A stretch of 64,000 bases of DNA, from contig NZ_CP118225.1 of assembly GCF_028768465.1 (NCBI RefSeq), positions 4,073,001 to 4,137,000 of the forward strand, in the 5' to 3' direction. Source of the DNA: Rhodopirellula sp. P2. GTDB taxonomy: Bacteria; Planctomycetota; Planctomycetia; Pirellulales; Pirellulaceae. Shown here one piece after another: positions 53,650 through 64,000 of the stretch (positions are counted from its first letter, which is position 1; each line of letters begins with the position of its first letter). Both the position numbers and the translations under genes were made by a program. The notes beneath the pieces are model-generated. The model was given only the letters and a program-made list of their open reading frames with translations, ran no database searches and was not told the origin of the DNA.

Positions 53650-55416
53650 CTAGAGTCGGCGGCCAGGAATCCAAGTCAATCCAAAGTGGGCGCGGTCGTT
53701 TCGCCCCGCCCCCTCAATCTCTTCGATTCCAAAACCGTAGTCGAATCGCGCGATGAGGCGATCGCTGACTTGGAACCGCATCCCCACGCCGGTGCTCAAC
53801 GCGAACGTGTAGGCGTCTTCTCCAGCCATCGGATGGTCGACATAGCCATTCCCCATGTCGACGAAGCCGTAGCCACGCAGGGTCTTGGGGGATTCGGTCG
53901 TGCCGCAACGATAGGTCTTGGGGCCAAATTCGAAGTTCGCGATCCAGCCGTGATCCGCGTTGTACGCTCGGCTGTCGACGCCACGAATGGTGTCGTAGCC
54001 ACCCAAACCCAGCGTCTCACTGAACAGCAGTCGCTCGGAAGATGCCTGCCCGGTCAGTCGCGACGTCAACATCCAGTCGTCACGCACAACATCGCTGCGT
54101 TCGTATCGCATCCTTCCATACACATAGTCCGGTGAGGCACCGGGGCGAATCGTATTGAAGGCAGCTGCAGAGTGACTTCCAGTCATACCACCTCCCGGAC
54201 CGATGAACACATCGGCCCGAAACAATCGGTATTGATCCAAGTCAATTCGCTCGAAGCTGTCGTAACCAAATCGCAGTTGGAACAGATCGGCGACAGAATC
54301 ACTGACTTGGGTGCCAGCAAATTCCAAGTTGTTGTTCGTTGACTTGAAGTCGAATCCCGCACTGAGGTTTCGACTGTGGAAGCGATCTCGGCTGAGATGC
54401 TGAATCAGTTGCCCGCCGAATTGATAGCTCTCGCCATCCTGAGCGAAGCCTCCTCCCATTGTCGGCGTCACACCTGCCCAACTGCCGTACGTTTGCAGGG
54501 AATGGTCTCGGCTGAGCGGTTGATCCAGGCTGACGGAGTGAGCACGCAGCAGTGTGAACTCCTCGTCGGTCGTGAATTGATAGCCGAGAATGCCACCGCG
54601 GCCCAGGAAGTTGCCGTATTGGAAACCAGCGAAGAACCGACCGTAATTCAGCGTCGATACACCGCTGTCATCCACGCCCATGTAACCACGCAGGGGACAC
54701 ATGTCTTCGATTTCATAGAGCACATCGGTGGTTCCAGCGGACGTTCCCTTCTCGAAGTCCACGCTGACCCGGCGGAACGGGTTTTGGTTCAGCCAGAACA
54801 GGTCGTTTTCAATGTGCGGCTCATACAGTCGATTGCCGCGACGCGTTTGGGCGATCCATCGTGAAGTCGGTTGGCAGTCAAAGTGTTGACCGCCGCGAAC
54901 CATCACGCGACCAATCCGAGTTTCGGTCACGACCAGATACAGTGTTCCTCCCGTGATGCGTTGCTCGGGGATCACCACGTCCACAATCGGTTGTTTGCAA
55001 CGCTGGTAGTGCTTGATGATGTCACGGGACAGTTCGTTGATTCGTCGCAGCGTGATCGGTTTTCCAATCGCTTGCTGAACGATTTCCCGGATCGCTTGCT
55101 TGTAAACAAGTGAATCGGACTCGTCGAAGTCGTAATGGATTCCGGTCAGCGAGTCGATCGCCGAGGACTGATCGAGTTTATCGTCGTGGTCGACGAGCAC
55201 CACCGCTTCCAGCTCTCGCACCAACACACGGTCATCTTCGACCGGGGCGGGCAAGTCAGCCTTGGCGTCGACCTTGGGGATTGCGCCGGGCCGCAGGGGC
55301 AGTTCGAGCGGTTTGTAAGCCTCGTAGTTTTGTGCTTGGAGCGTGCTCTCACTCCACATGCACATCAAACCGACCACGCCGATCGCAATCGCGACCCGCA
55401 CCATTGTACGTTTCAT
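53650..55416 (-). CDS. Two-partner secretion transporter TpsB (ShlB/FhaC family)
   Basis: ATG 55416 (MKRTMVRVAIAIGVVGLMCMWSESTLQAQ) gives a signal peptide. The 588-residue protein has POTRA-type domains (about 95-260; 'DESDSLVYKQAIREIVQQAIGKPITLRRINELSRDIIKHYQRCKQPIVDVVIPEQRITGGTLYLVVTETRIGRVMVRGG'). The beta barrel follows, with 'LLFSETLGLGGYDTIRGVDSR' near residue 470, the RG(F/Y)-type conserved lid motif, and a C-terminal beta strand ending LTWIPGRRL. FhaC-like proteins move one large partner protein across the outer membrane. The partner is the divergent tpsA at 55796. Confidence 0.9.
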   Translation of the reverse strand: MKRTMVRVAIAIGVVGLMCMWSESTLQAQNYEAYKPLELPLRPGAIPKVDAKADLPAPVEDDRVLVRELEAVVLVDHDDKLDQSSAIDSLTGIHYDFDESDSLVYKQAIREIVQQAIGKPITLRRINELSRDIIKHYQRCKQPIVDVVIPEQRITGGTLYLVVTETRIGRVMVRGGQHFDCQPTSRWIAQTRRGNRLYEPHIENDLFWLNQNPFRRVSVDFEKGTSAGTTDVLYEIEDMCPLRGYMGVDDSGVSTLNYGRFFAGFQYGNFLGRGGILGYQFTTDEEFTLLRAHSVSLDQPLSRDHSLQTYGSWAGVTPTMGGGFAQDGESYQFGGQLIQHLSRDRFHSRNLSAGFDFKSTNNNLEFAGTQVSDSVADLFQLRFGYDSFERIDLDQYRLFRADVFIGPGGGMTGSHSAAAFNTIRPGASPDYVYGRMRYERSDVVRDDWMLTSRLTGQASSERLLFSETLGLGGYDTIRGVDSRAYNADHGWIANFEFGPKTYRCGTTESPKTLRGYGFVDMGNGYVDHPMAGEDAYTFALSTGVGMRFQVSDRLIARFDYGFGIEEIEGAGRNDRAHFGLTWIPGRRL

Positions 55417-55795
55417 CACACCATCCCTGAATTGCCCCGCAGAAGACATCCCTTGAAGCACGATCCTTCGTGCCAAAGTCCTCCGCATTCATCAAACACG
55501 ATCGACAGCCGTTCCAGGTGAACTCTTGTGCGGTGTGAGAGGGATTCAAAACCACGGTGCCCAGGTGGGTAACGTGACGATTGTAGTGGATCGGTCCATT
55601 CCAACGGCAGCCGCTTCACTCAAGAAATTCGTGGTGGAGGCCCTTCATCGTTACGAGCGGCACAGACCGGGGATCGATCCGGCTTTCCTTAACAAGAATA
55701 GAGTCCCTCACTGACAAACATGAAACATCGGTAAGAGTTGCGAGGAGATTCTCGGGGCAAGAGAGTCTCGGGGCACCAAATCTCAAGGCTAGAAG
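55417..55795. other. Divergent control region of the tpsB/tpsA pair
   Basis: This 379-base region should contain the promoters of both genes. No gene, no clear -35/-10 pair and no sigma-54 element stands out. Confidence 0.45.
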
Positions 55796-58700
55796 ATGAC
55801 TCTTTCCCGTTCTGCGACGACACGGTTTTTCGCGTCAAGCGTTTTGGTCACTCGGACAGCCAAGAGAAAGCGAGCAACGCTCTTTGCCGCGATTTGCTCG
55901 GTTGGGGTCACCGCGGGTACCGCTTCGGCCCAACTGCCAACCGGGGCCGATGTCGTCGCCGGGCAAGCCGCGATCTCGCAGGCCGCCGGCGTGATGAACG
56001 TCAACGCGACATCCAACCACGCGATTGTGAATTGGGATTCGTTCAACATCGGTGCGGGCAACACGGCCAATTTTAATCTGCCCGATGCCAGTTCATCGAT
56101 CCTGAATCGCGTCACGACGCCCAGTATGCCATCGACGATTGCCGGAGCACTGAACTCCAACGGCAACGTCTTCCTGGTCAACCCATCAGGAATTGTCGTG
56201 TCGGGGTCCGGCATGGTGAACACCAACGGATTCACTGCATCGACGTTTGATGTTACCAACCAAGACTTCATGAACGGCGGGGCCCTGGCGTTTGCACCAG
56301 GCGAAGCCGCCGGCAGCATCGTCAACCACGGATCGATCGTCACCGGCAGCGGCGGTGCCCACCTGATTGCTGGCGACATCGCCAATCACGGCACCATCCA
56401 AAGCAATGGCGGCAACATCACGTTGACCTCGGGCGGCAGTGTCACGCTCGATAACGGTGTCACCTATGTGCAGCCATCGATGGCGACGCTGGAAAGCGGG
56501 ATCAGTCCCACGGCCGGATTGATTCAAAACACGGGCACGATCCGAGCGACCGGTGCGGCCACCAGCGGCGGCGAGGTCTACCTCGTCAATCCGAATGGCA
56601 AGATTTTGCACGATGGTACGATCGCGGCGCAACGTAGCGGAACTCGTCAAGAGTATCGAACTGCGGACGATTCGGAAAACGAAAGTCTTGACGACTTCCG
56701 CTACGGAACCACGGTTGGCGGGCGCGTTCAACTCGAAGCGGATGACATCAAGCTAACGACGAACTCGTCAATCGATGCAACCGGAACGCACGGCGGCGGT
56801 GATGTCTTGGTCGGCGGCGACTGGCAGGGATCCGGCCCGATGACGCAGGCCACCACTGTCACGATGGATGCCGGCGCGACGATTGACGCATCAGCCACCG
56901 AGACCGGCGACGGCGGAACGATCGTGCTGTGGTCGGACATTTTCAACTCCGATTCCATCACCAGCGTGGCCGGAACGCTGCTGGCTCAAGCAGGCGATCT
57001 GCTGGGCAACGGCGGACAGATCGAAACGTCGGGGCATGACCTGAATATCGAAAGCACCGTGACGGTGGACGCGGGGGGCGGCGGACACTGGCTGCTGGAT
57101 CCTTACAACATTGTGATCAGTGCACTCGGTGGCGATGTCACCGGAACGTCGATCGAAGCGTCCCTGAACGCTGGAACGTCCGTCACGCTGGACACCAGCA
57201 CGCAAACGGTCGGTGCCGAAGCAGGCGACATTTTCGTTCAGGATGAAATTGATTCCACGGGAACCGGTTCGCTGACGTTGAAGGCAGATCGCGACATCTT
57301 CGTTGGCGAACACATGGTTCGGCTGACGGGCGATGGTGCCAATCTGAGCCTGCTTGCGAAGCGAAACATTCACGACGAAACAACCGCAGGCAACATTCAT
57401 CTGGAAACCGGAACTGGCAATCTGTTGCTGGCCTCCGACACCGATGGCTCGGGCGGCGGCACGATCGACCTCCGAACAAGCGGAACCATTGACCTGCTGA
57501 CCGGCGGTGGCGACATCACGCTGGGCGGTGGCAATGAACTGGGGACCGGCTACGCGCAAGGGTACGATGCGTCCACCAGCGAAGCGTTGATATTGGATGC
57601 TGGCGTTGGCACAACCCTTCATTCCAACGGCGGCGACATCAGCCTTAAAGGTCGCTCGGCGACGGCGACCGCAGCCAACGGCCATGGTGCGGAAGGGATT
57701 GCCATCCGTGGTGGCACAACGATCGACAGCGGCACCGGTGGAATTCATATCGAAGGCATTGGCCAGCAGTCAGGGACCAGCGACAGCAACGGCCAGGGCG
57801 TGTACTTCTACGGTGGTGGCGAGACCACGATCACGTCCGCAAAGGTGGCCTCGGATGCCATCGTGATCGTGGGCGACGCGAGTGCATCGGATTCGACGAA
57901 AAGCTTCGGGATCGACTTCGCTTCCAACATGTCGATTCATGCAACCGGTGATGGCGGTGGCATTCTGCTTGACGCCCATGCGGGTGCCGAGGCGACCGAC
58001 ATGATGTTCCGCACTGGAACACACGACGTTCTGGCCAGCAGCGGCCCCATCACACTGCAAGGCAACAAGGCCACAGGTTACTTGGAACTGGAAGCCAATA
58101 CGGATCTCACGTTGGGATCCAAATCTGGCACCCCCGTCCCGACCAGCGCCGCGGACCTCACGATTCAGTTTGACCAGTACTGGTTCAACGACAATCGCCC
58201 CGATATCGCCACCAGCGGAAGCGTGACCTGGCAATCGTTCGGCACCGCGTTCGGGCAAAACGTTGACACCGACTGGTTCAGCTGGAACACGGACGCGGCC
58301 CAGAAGATCGGCGGCTTGACGATCGGTAAATCAACGAACACTCGCAATGTGACTTTCAATAGCGGTGACCTCGGCTCGTTGGCCAGTGGGCTGACGGTGG
58401 GCGGCGGAGTGACGGCTTACGGTGGAATCATCACAGTGGCCAACGATTTAACCAGCACCGGTACGGGCGACATTTTCTTGCAGGCTTTGGCGACGACGAA
58501 CCCTGCCATCAACATTGCGGCGAATATCAGCAAGACGGGAGGCGACGTATCGACGTTCACCGCAAAGTCAGCTTCGCGAATTCAGCTAAGCAGCGGCATT
58601 ATCGCCACGAACCCGGGCGGCATGAATGTCGTGTTGTGGTCGGACTATGACGGTGGCGATCAGGGCGGGGTCTCGATCGGTGGGAACGTCAACACGGGTG

Positions 58701-61459
58701 GCGGCCATTTCTGGGCTGGCGGAAGTGATGTCGTTGCAGGAAGTGCCACTTGGAATGGGCTGACCGTCGGCAATGGCCCCTCGGTCGGGCAGTTAAATTA
58801 CAACCACAATGCGATGGATTTGTATGCTGACATTTCCACCAGCGGCGGTGACGTGTTGTTATGGGGTGGCGATGGCTACAGCTCCGGCATCGATGGAATT
58901 GGAGTGATCGGGGATCGGATCATCAGCAGTGGTGCGGGAGCCATCACACTCATCGGCGACGACATCAATACGGGGACGATTACCGTCAACTCAACTGGCC
59001 ACTTCACCTACCAGCCCAACGGGAACGCTTGGAGCAGCTATGGCGGACAGTTCGACTACACCGGCACGATCAGCGGCAATACGTTCACGGGTGCCGGTGA
59101 TGCTGACTGGCTGAAGATCAACGACTACAACACGCTCGGTGGCCTGACGCTGGGTAAGATCGGCAACACGACTGGCATTCAGGTCTATCAAGCGGTTGAT
59201 GTGAACGGGCCGATCAATCTGTACGGTGGTTTTATCAACGTCAACGGCAACCTGACCAGTTCGCTGGCGGGAGCTGGCATTCTGCTCCGAAGCACCGGCA
59301 ATATCAGCACCGACCCTAGCCGCACGTTGCAGACCAACGGCGGCGACATCACGTTGTGGAGCGACAGCGATAGCAGCGGGCAAGGCTACATCCTCGTCGG
59401 CCAGGACTCGACGTTGGATAGTCGCACGGCGGCCGATCGAACTGCTGGTACACATACGATCGGCGGCGGCAAAATCACCCTCGGCGGCGGTGCGGATGAC
59501 GGCAGCGGCTCGCCGTCGGGATATGCAATTGCCGTCGGTGCTGACACCACTCGTGCTGGAATCAACTTGGGCAGCACAGCCAATTCAGCGAACACCACCA
59601 ACATCTACAGTGGTGGCGGCGACGTGTCGATGAAGGGGCAATCCGACAGTAACACGATGGGCGTCATGTGGCTCGACGGCGGCACATTGGACGCTGGCAA
59701 CACCGGTCGGGTCAACATCGAAGGCGTGAATACAAGCACTGGTCACGGCGTCGAGATTGGAGCCTACAACCAAGGATCATCGCCGATCATTCGTGCTTCC
59801 GGCGGAAGCGAAAGTGTTGCGGCGGTGAAGATCACTGGCTCGACTGCTACCACCGGCGGGAACCTGGGCGTACAGCTGCAGAAATTGACGGTGCAATCAC
59901 TCGGTAGCGGCAGGATCGACATCACCGGAAGTACAAGCGGTTCTGGTTACGGCGTAGGCTTGTACACAGCGAACCTACTGTCCGCCAATGGCAGCATCAA
60001 CGTTGGCGGCGGAACTGCTGGTATCACCTTAGACAACACGACCATCGGGCAGAAAGCAGCAACACCCGTCACGACCAGCAGCAGCGATATCAACCTCACT
60101 GGTGATCGGCTGATTGTAAGCGGCACCAACGTGGTCGATACTTCCGGCGTGCTGACCGTCCAGCCTTTCAGCACTAGCTTTTCATCGACGCTGAATTGGC
60201 CGATCTCGGGTCTTGGCACCACCAGCCAACTGGGCGGATTGACGCTCGGCAAGTCCGGCAACACGGCGGATATCTCGATCAACAGTGCTCAAAACGTCGA
60301 TGGAGCGATTCAAGTTTACGGCGGAACGCTCGCGATCAATGACGACTTGATCAGCGCCGCCACTTCCGGCACCGGCGTGCTGCTCCACGGTTCACAAATC
60401 GTGCAAAATGCCGGAGTCACCGTCAGCACCGATGGCGCGAACATCGAATATGTGGCAGCGGGGGCCCCTGTCACCGCTGGCCATGACTACGCGGTTAGCT
60501 TCGTGGGAGCGTCTGGTTCAAAGGCAACCGTTGACGCCGCCGGTGGCGATATCAGTATCAACGGAAGCTATGGCACCACAGGTGTCTCGGGCGGTAGCGA
60601 CCGTGCGATCCGAATATCAGAAGCAGAACTCAAGACGTCGGGCAGCGGAACCATTTCGATGGTCGGCGACGCCACGAATAACGCAAGCACGATCAATGTG
60701 TGGGGATTTCAAGGAAGTGACTCGGTGATTCAAACGGAATCGGGCGCGATCAACCTCACGATGACCGGCGGCAAGGCGTCGGCGAATTCACGCGGGATGG
60801 CCATCGAAAATTCCGGGTTCAAGATTCTCTCCGAATCGGGAGCCATCACACTTCGAGATCTAGCACCTGTGGGGCTGACCGGAACTTACAACGGTTTGTA
60901 TCTGAGGCCGAGCTCCAGCACTGACATCACGATCGGTGCTGATGGTTCGACCGTGGCAACCAGCAGCTCCGATATTTTGATCCAATCCGATCGAGTTTTC
61001 TTCGACATCAACGGTTCTTTTGGCAACACGATCAACACGTCGGGCAATCTCGTCATCGAATCGACCGCGGACAGTTTCGCAGGTAGTCCCAGTCTGGCCG
61101 GGCTGAACATTTCCGGTACACCGGCGAGCCTGCGAATCGGAAAAGCGGGTAACGTGACTGGCTTCACTTTACCCAAAAACATCACCACCGCGGGAGATCA
61201 AACTTACAATGGCCCGGTGACTCTGTCAGGCGATAGTTCCTTCGCCAGCAGCAATAGTATCATTGAATTCGCGAACACGGTTGACAGTGACAGCACTGCC
61301 CGCAGTCTATCCGTCAACGCAGGATCCACGGGCGAGTTGACTTTCAACGGCGGTGTTGGTGGCGGCAACGCTCTGGCTTCGCTAAACATCACAGCTGGAG
61401 GCGGCATTCAACTTAGCAACGCACGATCAATTAGTGTCGGAGATACTGGGCGTATCTGA
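55796..61459 (+). pseudogene. TpsA filamentous-haemagglutinin-like exoprotein, 5' part interrupted by an insertion sequence
   Basis: This is a very large secreted beta-helix protein, of which 1887 codons are read before a stop just inside the inserted element. Residues 1-45 are an extended signal peptide (MTLSRSATTRFF ... ICSVGVTAGTASA). Residues about 46-280 are the two-partner secretion domain, with 'NSNGNVFLVNPSGIVVSGSGMVNTNGFTAST' and VYLVNPNGKI. The rest is Gly/Thr/Ser/Asp-rich beta-helix sequence. A GGLTLGKxGNT-type block recurs near residues 838, 1114 and 1479, with a degenerate copy near 1777. The reading frame resumes after the element at about 62752. The truncated form may still be secreted because the export signal is N-terminal. 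Confidence 0.9.
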
Positions 61460-62751
61460 TAGACTGCTGTGAGTTCAATTCGATCCCCACATGGCGGAGC
61501 CACGGATGGCCATCAGTTTACGCGAAGCCGATTCACAGACCGAGCAACGCTTGCGTGATTTTGCAGGAACTTTATCGGAGAAGGATCGCAGGCGATTTGC
61601 AGCCATCGAAGCGACACAGCGTGGGCATGGCGGGATCACTTACATCGCCGGTGTGCTTAGGATTTCGACCCGAACGATTGAACGGGGCATCGCGGAACTT
61701 GATCACCTGAAGGATGACCCGGCGGCTGGACGCGTACGTCGGCCCGGTGCCGGTCGAAAAAAAAGATCGATTCCGAAACGCCGGAAGAAGCCAACCTGAT
61801 CGAGTGCCTCGAGTTCCGTACCGCCGGAGACCCCGACGAAGAGGACATCATTTACACCGACTTGTCGCCGCAGGATCTGTCGGAGCGTCTGGCGAAGATG
61901 GGAACCCCCGTGGGCAAAGACGCGATCGCTCAGTGGCTCGATGACGCGGGAATCCGTCGACGGCAAATTCGCAAAGACATCCCTGGCGGCGAACATCCCG
62001 ACCGAGACTGCCAGTTTGAACGCATCGCCGAACTGGTCTCGCAATACGAAACAGCCGGCGAGCCCTGGTTCTCGATCGACACCAAAGCGAAGGAGCATTT
62101 GGGGCTTCTGTATCGTAAGGGGCGAGTTCGCGGCAACCGTTCGTTCGAAGCGTTTGATCATGACTTTCCTTCCTGGGCCGATGGCGCTTTGATCCCACAC
62201 GGGATCTTTGACCCGAAGGCCAATTTGGGGCATATCAACCTGGGACTGTCCCGCGACACAAGCGAATTTGCCTGTGAGTCGTTCAGGCGTTTTTGGAACA
62301 AGTTCGGCCACCGACGTTATCCGGACGCGACGTCGATTCTGCTGACTTGTGACGGGGGCGGCAGCAATTCAGCGAGCAAGTACATCTTCAAATACGACCT
62401 GGAGCGACTGAGTGATGCGATCGGTTTGCCGATTCGCATTGCTCACTATCCACCGTACTGTTCGAAGTACAACCAGATCGAGCGCCGCTTCTTTCCGCAC
62501 ATCGGACGGGCGTGCAGTGGAATGCTGTTTGATTGTCTCGACACGGCCGTGTCGCTGATGCGCGGGGCGAAGACGAGAACTGGACTGCGAACGACCGTCG
62601 CTGTCATCAAACGCGTCTTTGAAACCGGAAGGACTGCCACCCAAGATATGAAAGACAACCTAACAATCGTCTACGATGATCTTCTGCCAAAGTGGAACTA
62701 TGTCGCAAATCCCAGAACATGACAGTTATTCACCGTGCGTTGCTTAACGGT
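61443..62751 (+). mobile_element. ISAzo13-family insertion sequence in tpsA
   Basis: The element carries one transposase read in two frames. Its ends are estimated, not proven. GGAG occurs at 61439-61442 and again at 62752-62755; removing one copy plus the element (1313 bases, remainder 2 on division by 3) rejoins the tpsA frame. Terminal inverted repeats are weak to the eye: TGATAGACTG near the left end (61457-61466) against TGAATAACTG on the reverse strand near the right end (62723-62732). Confidence 0.75.
61506..62722 (+). CDS. ISAzo13-family transposase, two frames joined by -1 frameshift at A8
   Basis: The first frame (ATG 61506, or 61491, to 61799) encodes an N-terminal helix-turn-helix region (GGITYIAGVLRISTRTIERGIAELDHL). 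At 61757-61764 there is a run of eight A. A -1 shift there leads into the frame ending at 62722, giving ...GAGRKKKIDSETPEEANLIECLEF... without interruption, about 405 residues in all, the normal size. The catalytic DDE residues appear intact: PWFSIDTKAKEHLG, TSILLTCDGGGSNS and YCSKYNQIERRFFPHI. The family is known as the Rhodopirellula transposase group. Shifting could be ribosomal or by transcript slippage; a plain frameshift mutation is the alternative. Confidence 0.85.
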
Positions 62752-64000
62752 GGAGTCGTCAACTCGCTGGGATCGCAACTCTACAACAGTCCGGTTCTGC
62801 TGGGCGCGGACACCCATGTTTCGACCATCCAAAGTAACATCATCTTTGGTTCCACCGTTGATTCAAATAGTGCATCAACACCTTGGAATCTGACAGCAAC
62901 GATCACACCTGGAAACACCTATTACTGGGTTGATTGGATCGACTGGAATCCAACTAACAAAACGGTAACCGGAACGATCTCGGTTGGTTCGGACGTGATC
63001 ACGGTGACCTACCACAATCCCCAGGGAATATTCGGTGCTCAAACGAACGGCGGAACCAATTACTGGACAGGTTACAATGGCGCAGCATTCGCTGGAGCAT
63101 CGCCGTATGTAAGTTCCAAGGTGGCCAATGGGCCAACAGGTTCAGACATCATTCAACTGGAGCACGCCGGGCAGCAGACGCTTTCGTTCAGCCAATCCGT
63201 CGAGAATCTTGCCTTTAGCATTGTCAGTATGAATGGCAACGGCTACGGCTTTGACCAGGATTTCACGATTGAATCCTACTCAGGTTTCAATGGAGCAGGA
63301 CCGGGCTATTTCGGCTCGGGGGACCTTGTCAAAACAAACGTCGGCAACACGTTCCAATTGAATGATGGTGGCGCCAATGGTTCAAGTCAAAGCGGATATA
63401 GCGAGCCGCACGGAACCGTCCGCTTCGGCAATGCTTTTTCGACGCTCACCTGGAACAGCCTGAGTGACGAAACTTGGAACGCCTTCACCGTCGGTATTAG
63501 TGGAACGAGCAACACAGCCGGTAGCGTCCAATTCAATGGAGCAGTTGGAGCTGCGACAGGTTTGGGGGCAATCAATGTCAACGGTGCTTTGCAGACGACC
63601 GCCGCAATCGCCAACGCTGCTTCGCTGAACGTGACCGGCCTGGCAAATCTCGGCGAAGACATCACGACCTCGGGAAACCAGAGTTTCGGCAGTGCGATCA
63701 CGATTGGTAGCGATCTCGCCTTGACGATCACCGACAACGGTAGCATTCAAGCTGGCAGCACGATCGACGGAAATCATCACTTGACAGTGGAAACCGACTC
63801 GGCGGGCAACGTCACGCTCAAGGGTGCCGTTGGTAGCAAGGATGCACTGTCTGAAATTGACATCACGACGAATGAACTGGCAGCAGGCGACTTGACTTTG
63901 GCTGCCAACGGTGCACTGGAGGTTGACGTCAGTGGAGATAGTACGATTGGTGGCACGATAGCAGGCTCCGACGTCACGTTGGCCAAAGCCGGATCAGGCA
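62752..64000 (+). pseudogene. TpsA exoprotein, continuation after the insertion sequence (partial)
   Basis: An uninterrupted frame runs from before 62752 to the right edge. It encodes VVNSLGSQLYNSPVLLGADTHVSTIQ and then a domain rich in aromatic and Gly residues (ITPGNTYYWVDWIDWNPTNKTVTGTISVGSDVITVTYHNPQG..., residues about 35-200). After that, the same Gly/Thr/Asp-rich beta-helix style as the 5' part returns (VTGLANLGEDITTSGNQSFGSAITIGSDLALTITDNGSIQ). No natural start belongs to it; an ATG at 62719 lies in the element. The gene ends beyond the window. Confidence 0.88.

Noticed and set aside
56891-57748. 285-residue minus-strand frame inside tpsA
   Set aside because: Opposite to the clearly coding tpsA frame and without any family signature.

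Overview
The window looks like a chromosomal segment of a marine planctomycete of the Rhodopirellula/Pirellulaceae type. The grounds are the mix of families: a sulfatase, a DUF1559 pseudopilin-like protein with a small lipoprotein behind it, a DUF1080 protein, a PQQ-type beta-propeller protein, an ISAzo13-family ('Rhodopirellula transposase') insertion sequence, many short one- or two-gene units on both strands, and several families of intergenic palindromic repeats. No rRNA, tRNA or CRISPR array was recognised. The species assignment is inference.

Layout. 0-5.6 kb: the end of a sulfatase, a cytochrome oxidase subunit III-like protein, a minus-strand isomerase-thiS-thiG-slyX cluster, and a CBS-pair protein. 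5.9-14.9 kb: a conserved hypothetical, a Ser/Pro/Ala-rich lipoprotein, a beta-propeller protein, a membrane protein with leucine-rich repeats, cysS overlapping ruvC, and a two-gene lipoprotein operon whose first member is strongly His-rich. 15.1-16.9 kb: a cold-shock gene with a good terminator, then a tandem array of about 334-bp repeats. 16.9-34.7 kb: a large TPR protein, the DUF1559 pair, a GH95-like glycosidase, an alpha/beta hydrolase broken by a one-base frameshift, a DUF1080 protein, DoxX-like membrane proteins, an NYN-LOTUS protein, a protein carrying only the SecD periplasmic head, and glutamate decarboxylase with membrane proteins.

34.8-53.5 kb is the most interesting part. It holds two paralogous mono-haem cytochrome c'-like proteins, a class I fructose-bisphosphate aldolase, two dihydroorotate-dehydrogenase-like flavoproteins, a fused phosphotransferase/P-loop kinase, two double-domain universal stress proteins, a PolX-like helix-hairpin-helix protein lacking the polymerase palm, a BON protein and small helical proteins. 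With them are an NtrC-type sigma-54 activator and three histidine kinases, one of which has the complete FixL haem-PAS residue signature. By eye I find six good -24/-12 (GG-N10-GC) elements, one weaker overlapping element and one weak candidate, nearly all directly in front of these genes. I read this as an oxygen-sensing, sigma-54-driven dormancy/low-oxygen regulon, functionally analogous to the mycobacterial DosR regulon but built from different regulators. The gene content and promoter matches are visible; the regulatory connection is inference.

53.6-64 kb: a divergent two-partner secretion locus, with a TpsB transporter on the minus strand and a very large TpsA filamentous-haemagglutinin-like protein on the plus strand. 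tpsA is interrupted at about 61.44 kb by an ISAzo13-type element whose transposase is split across two frames at an A8 run. The tpsA frame resumes after the element and runs off the window.
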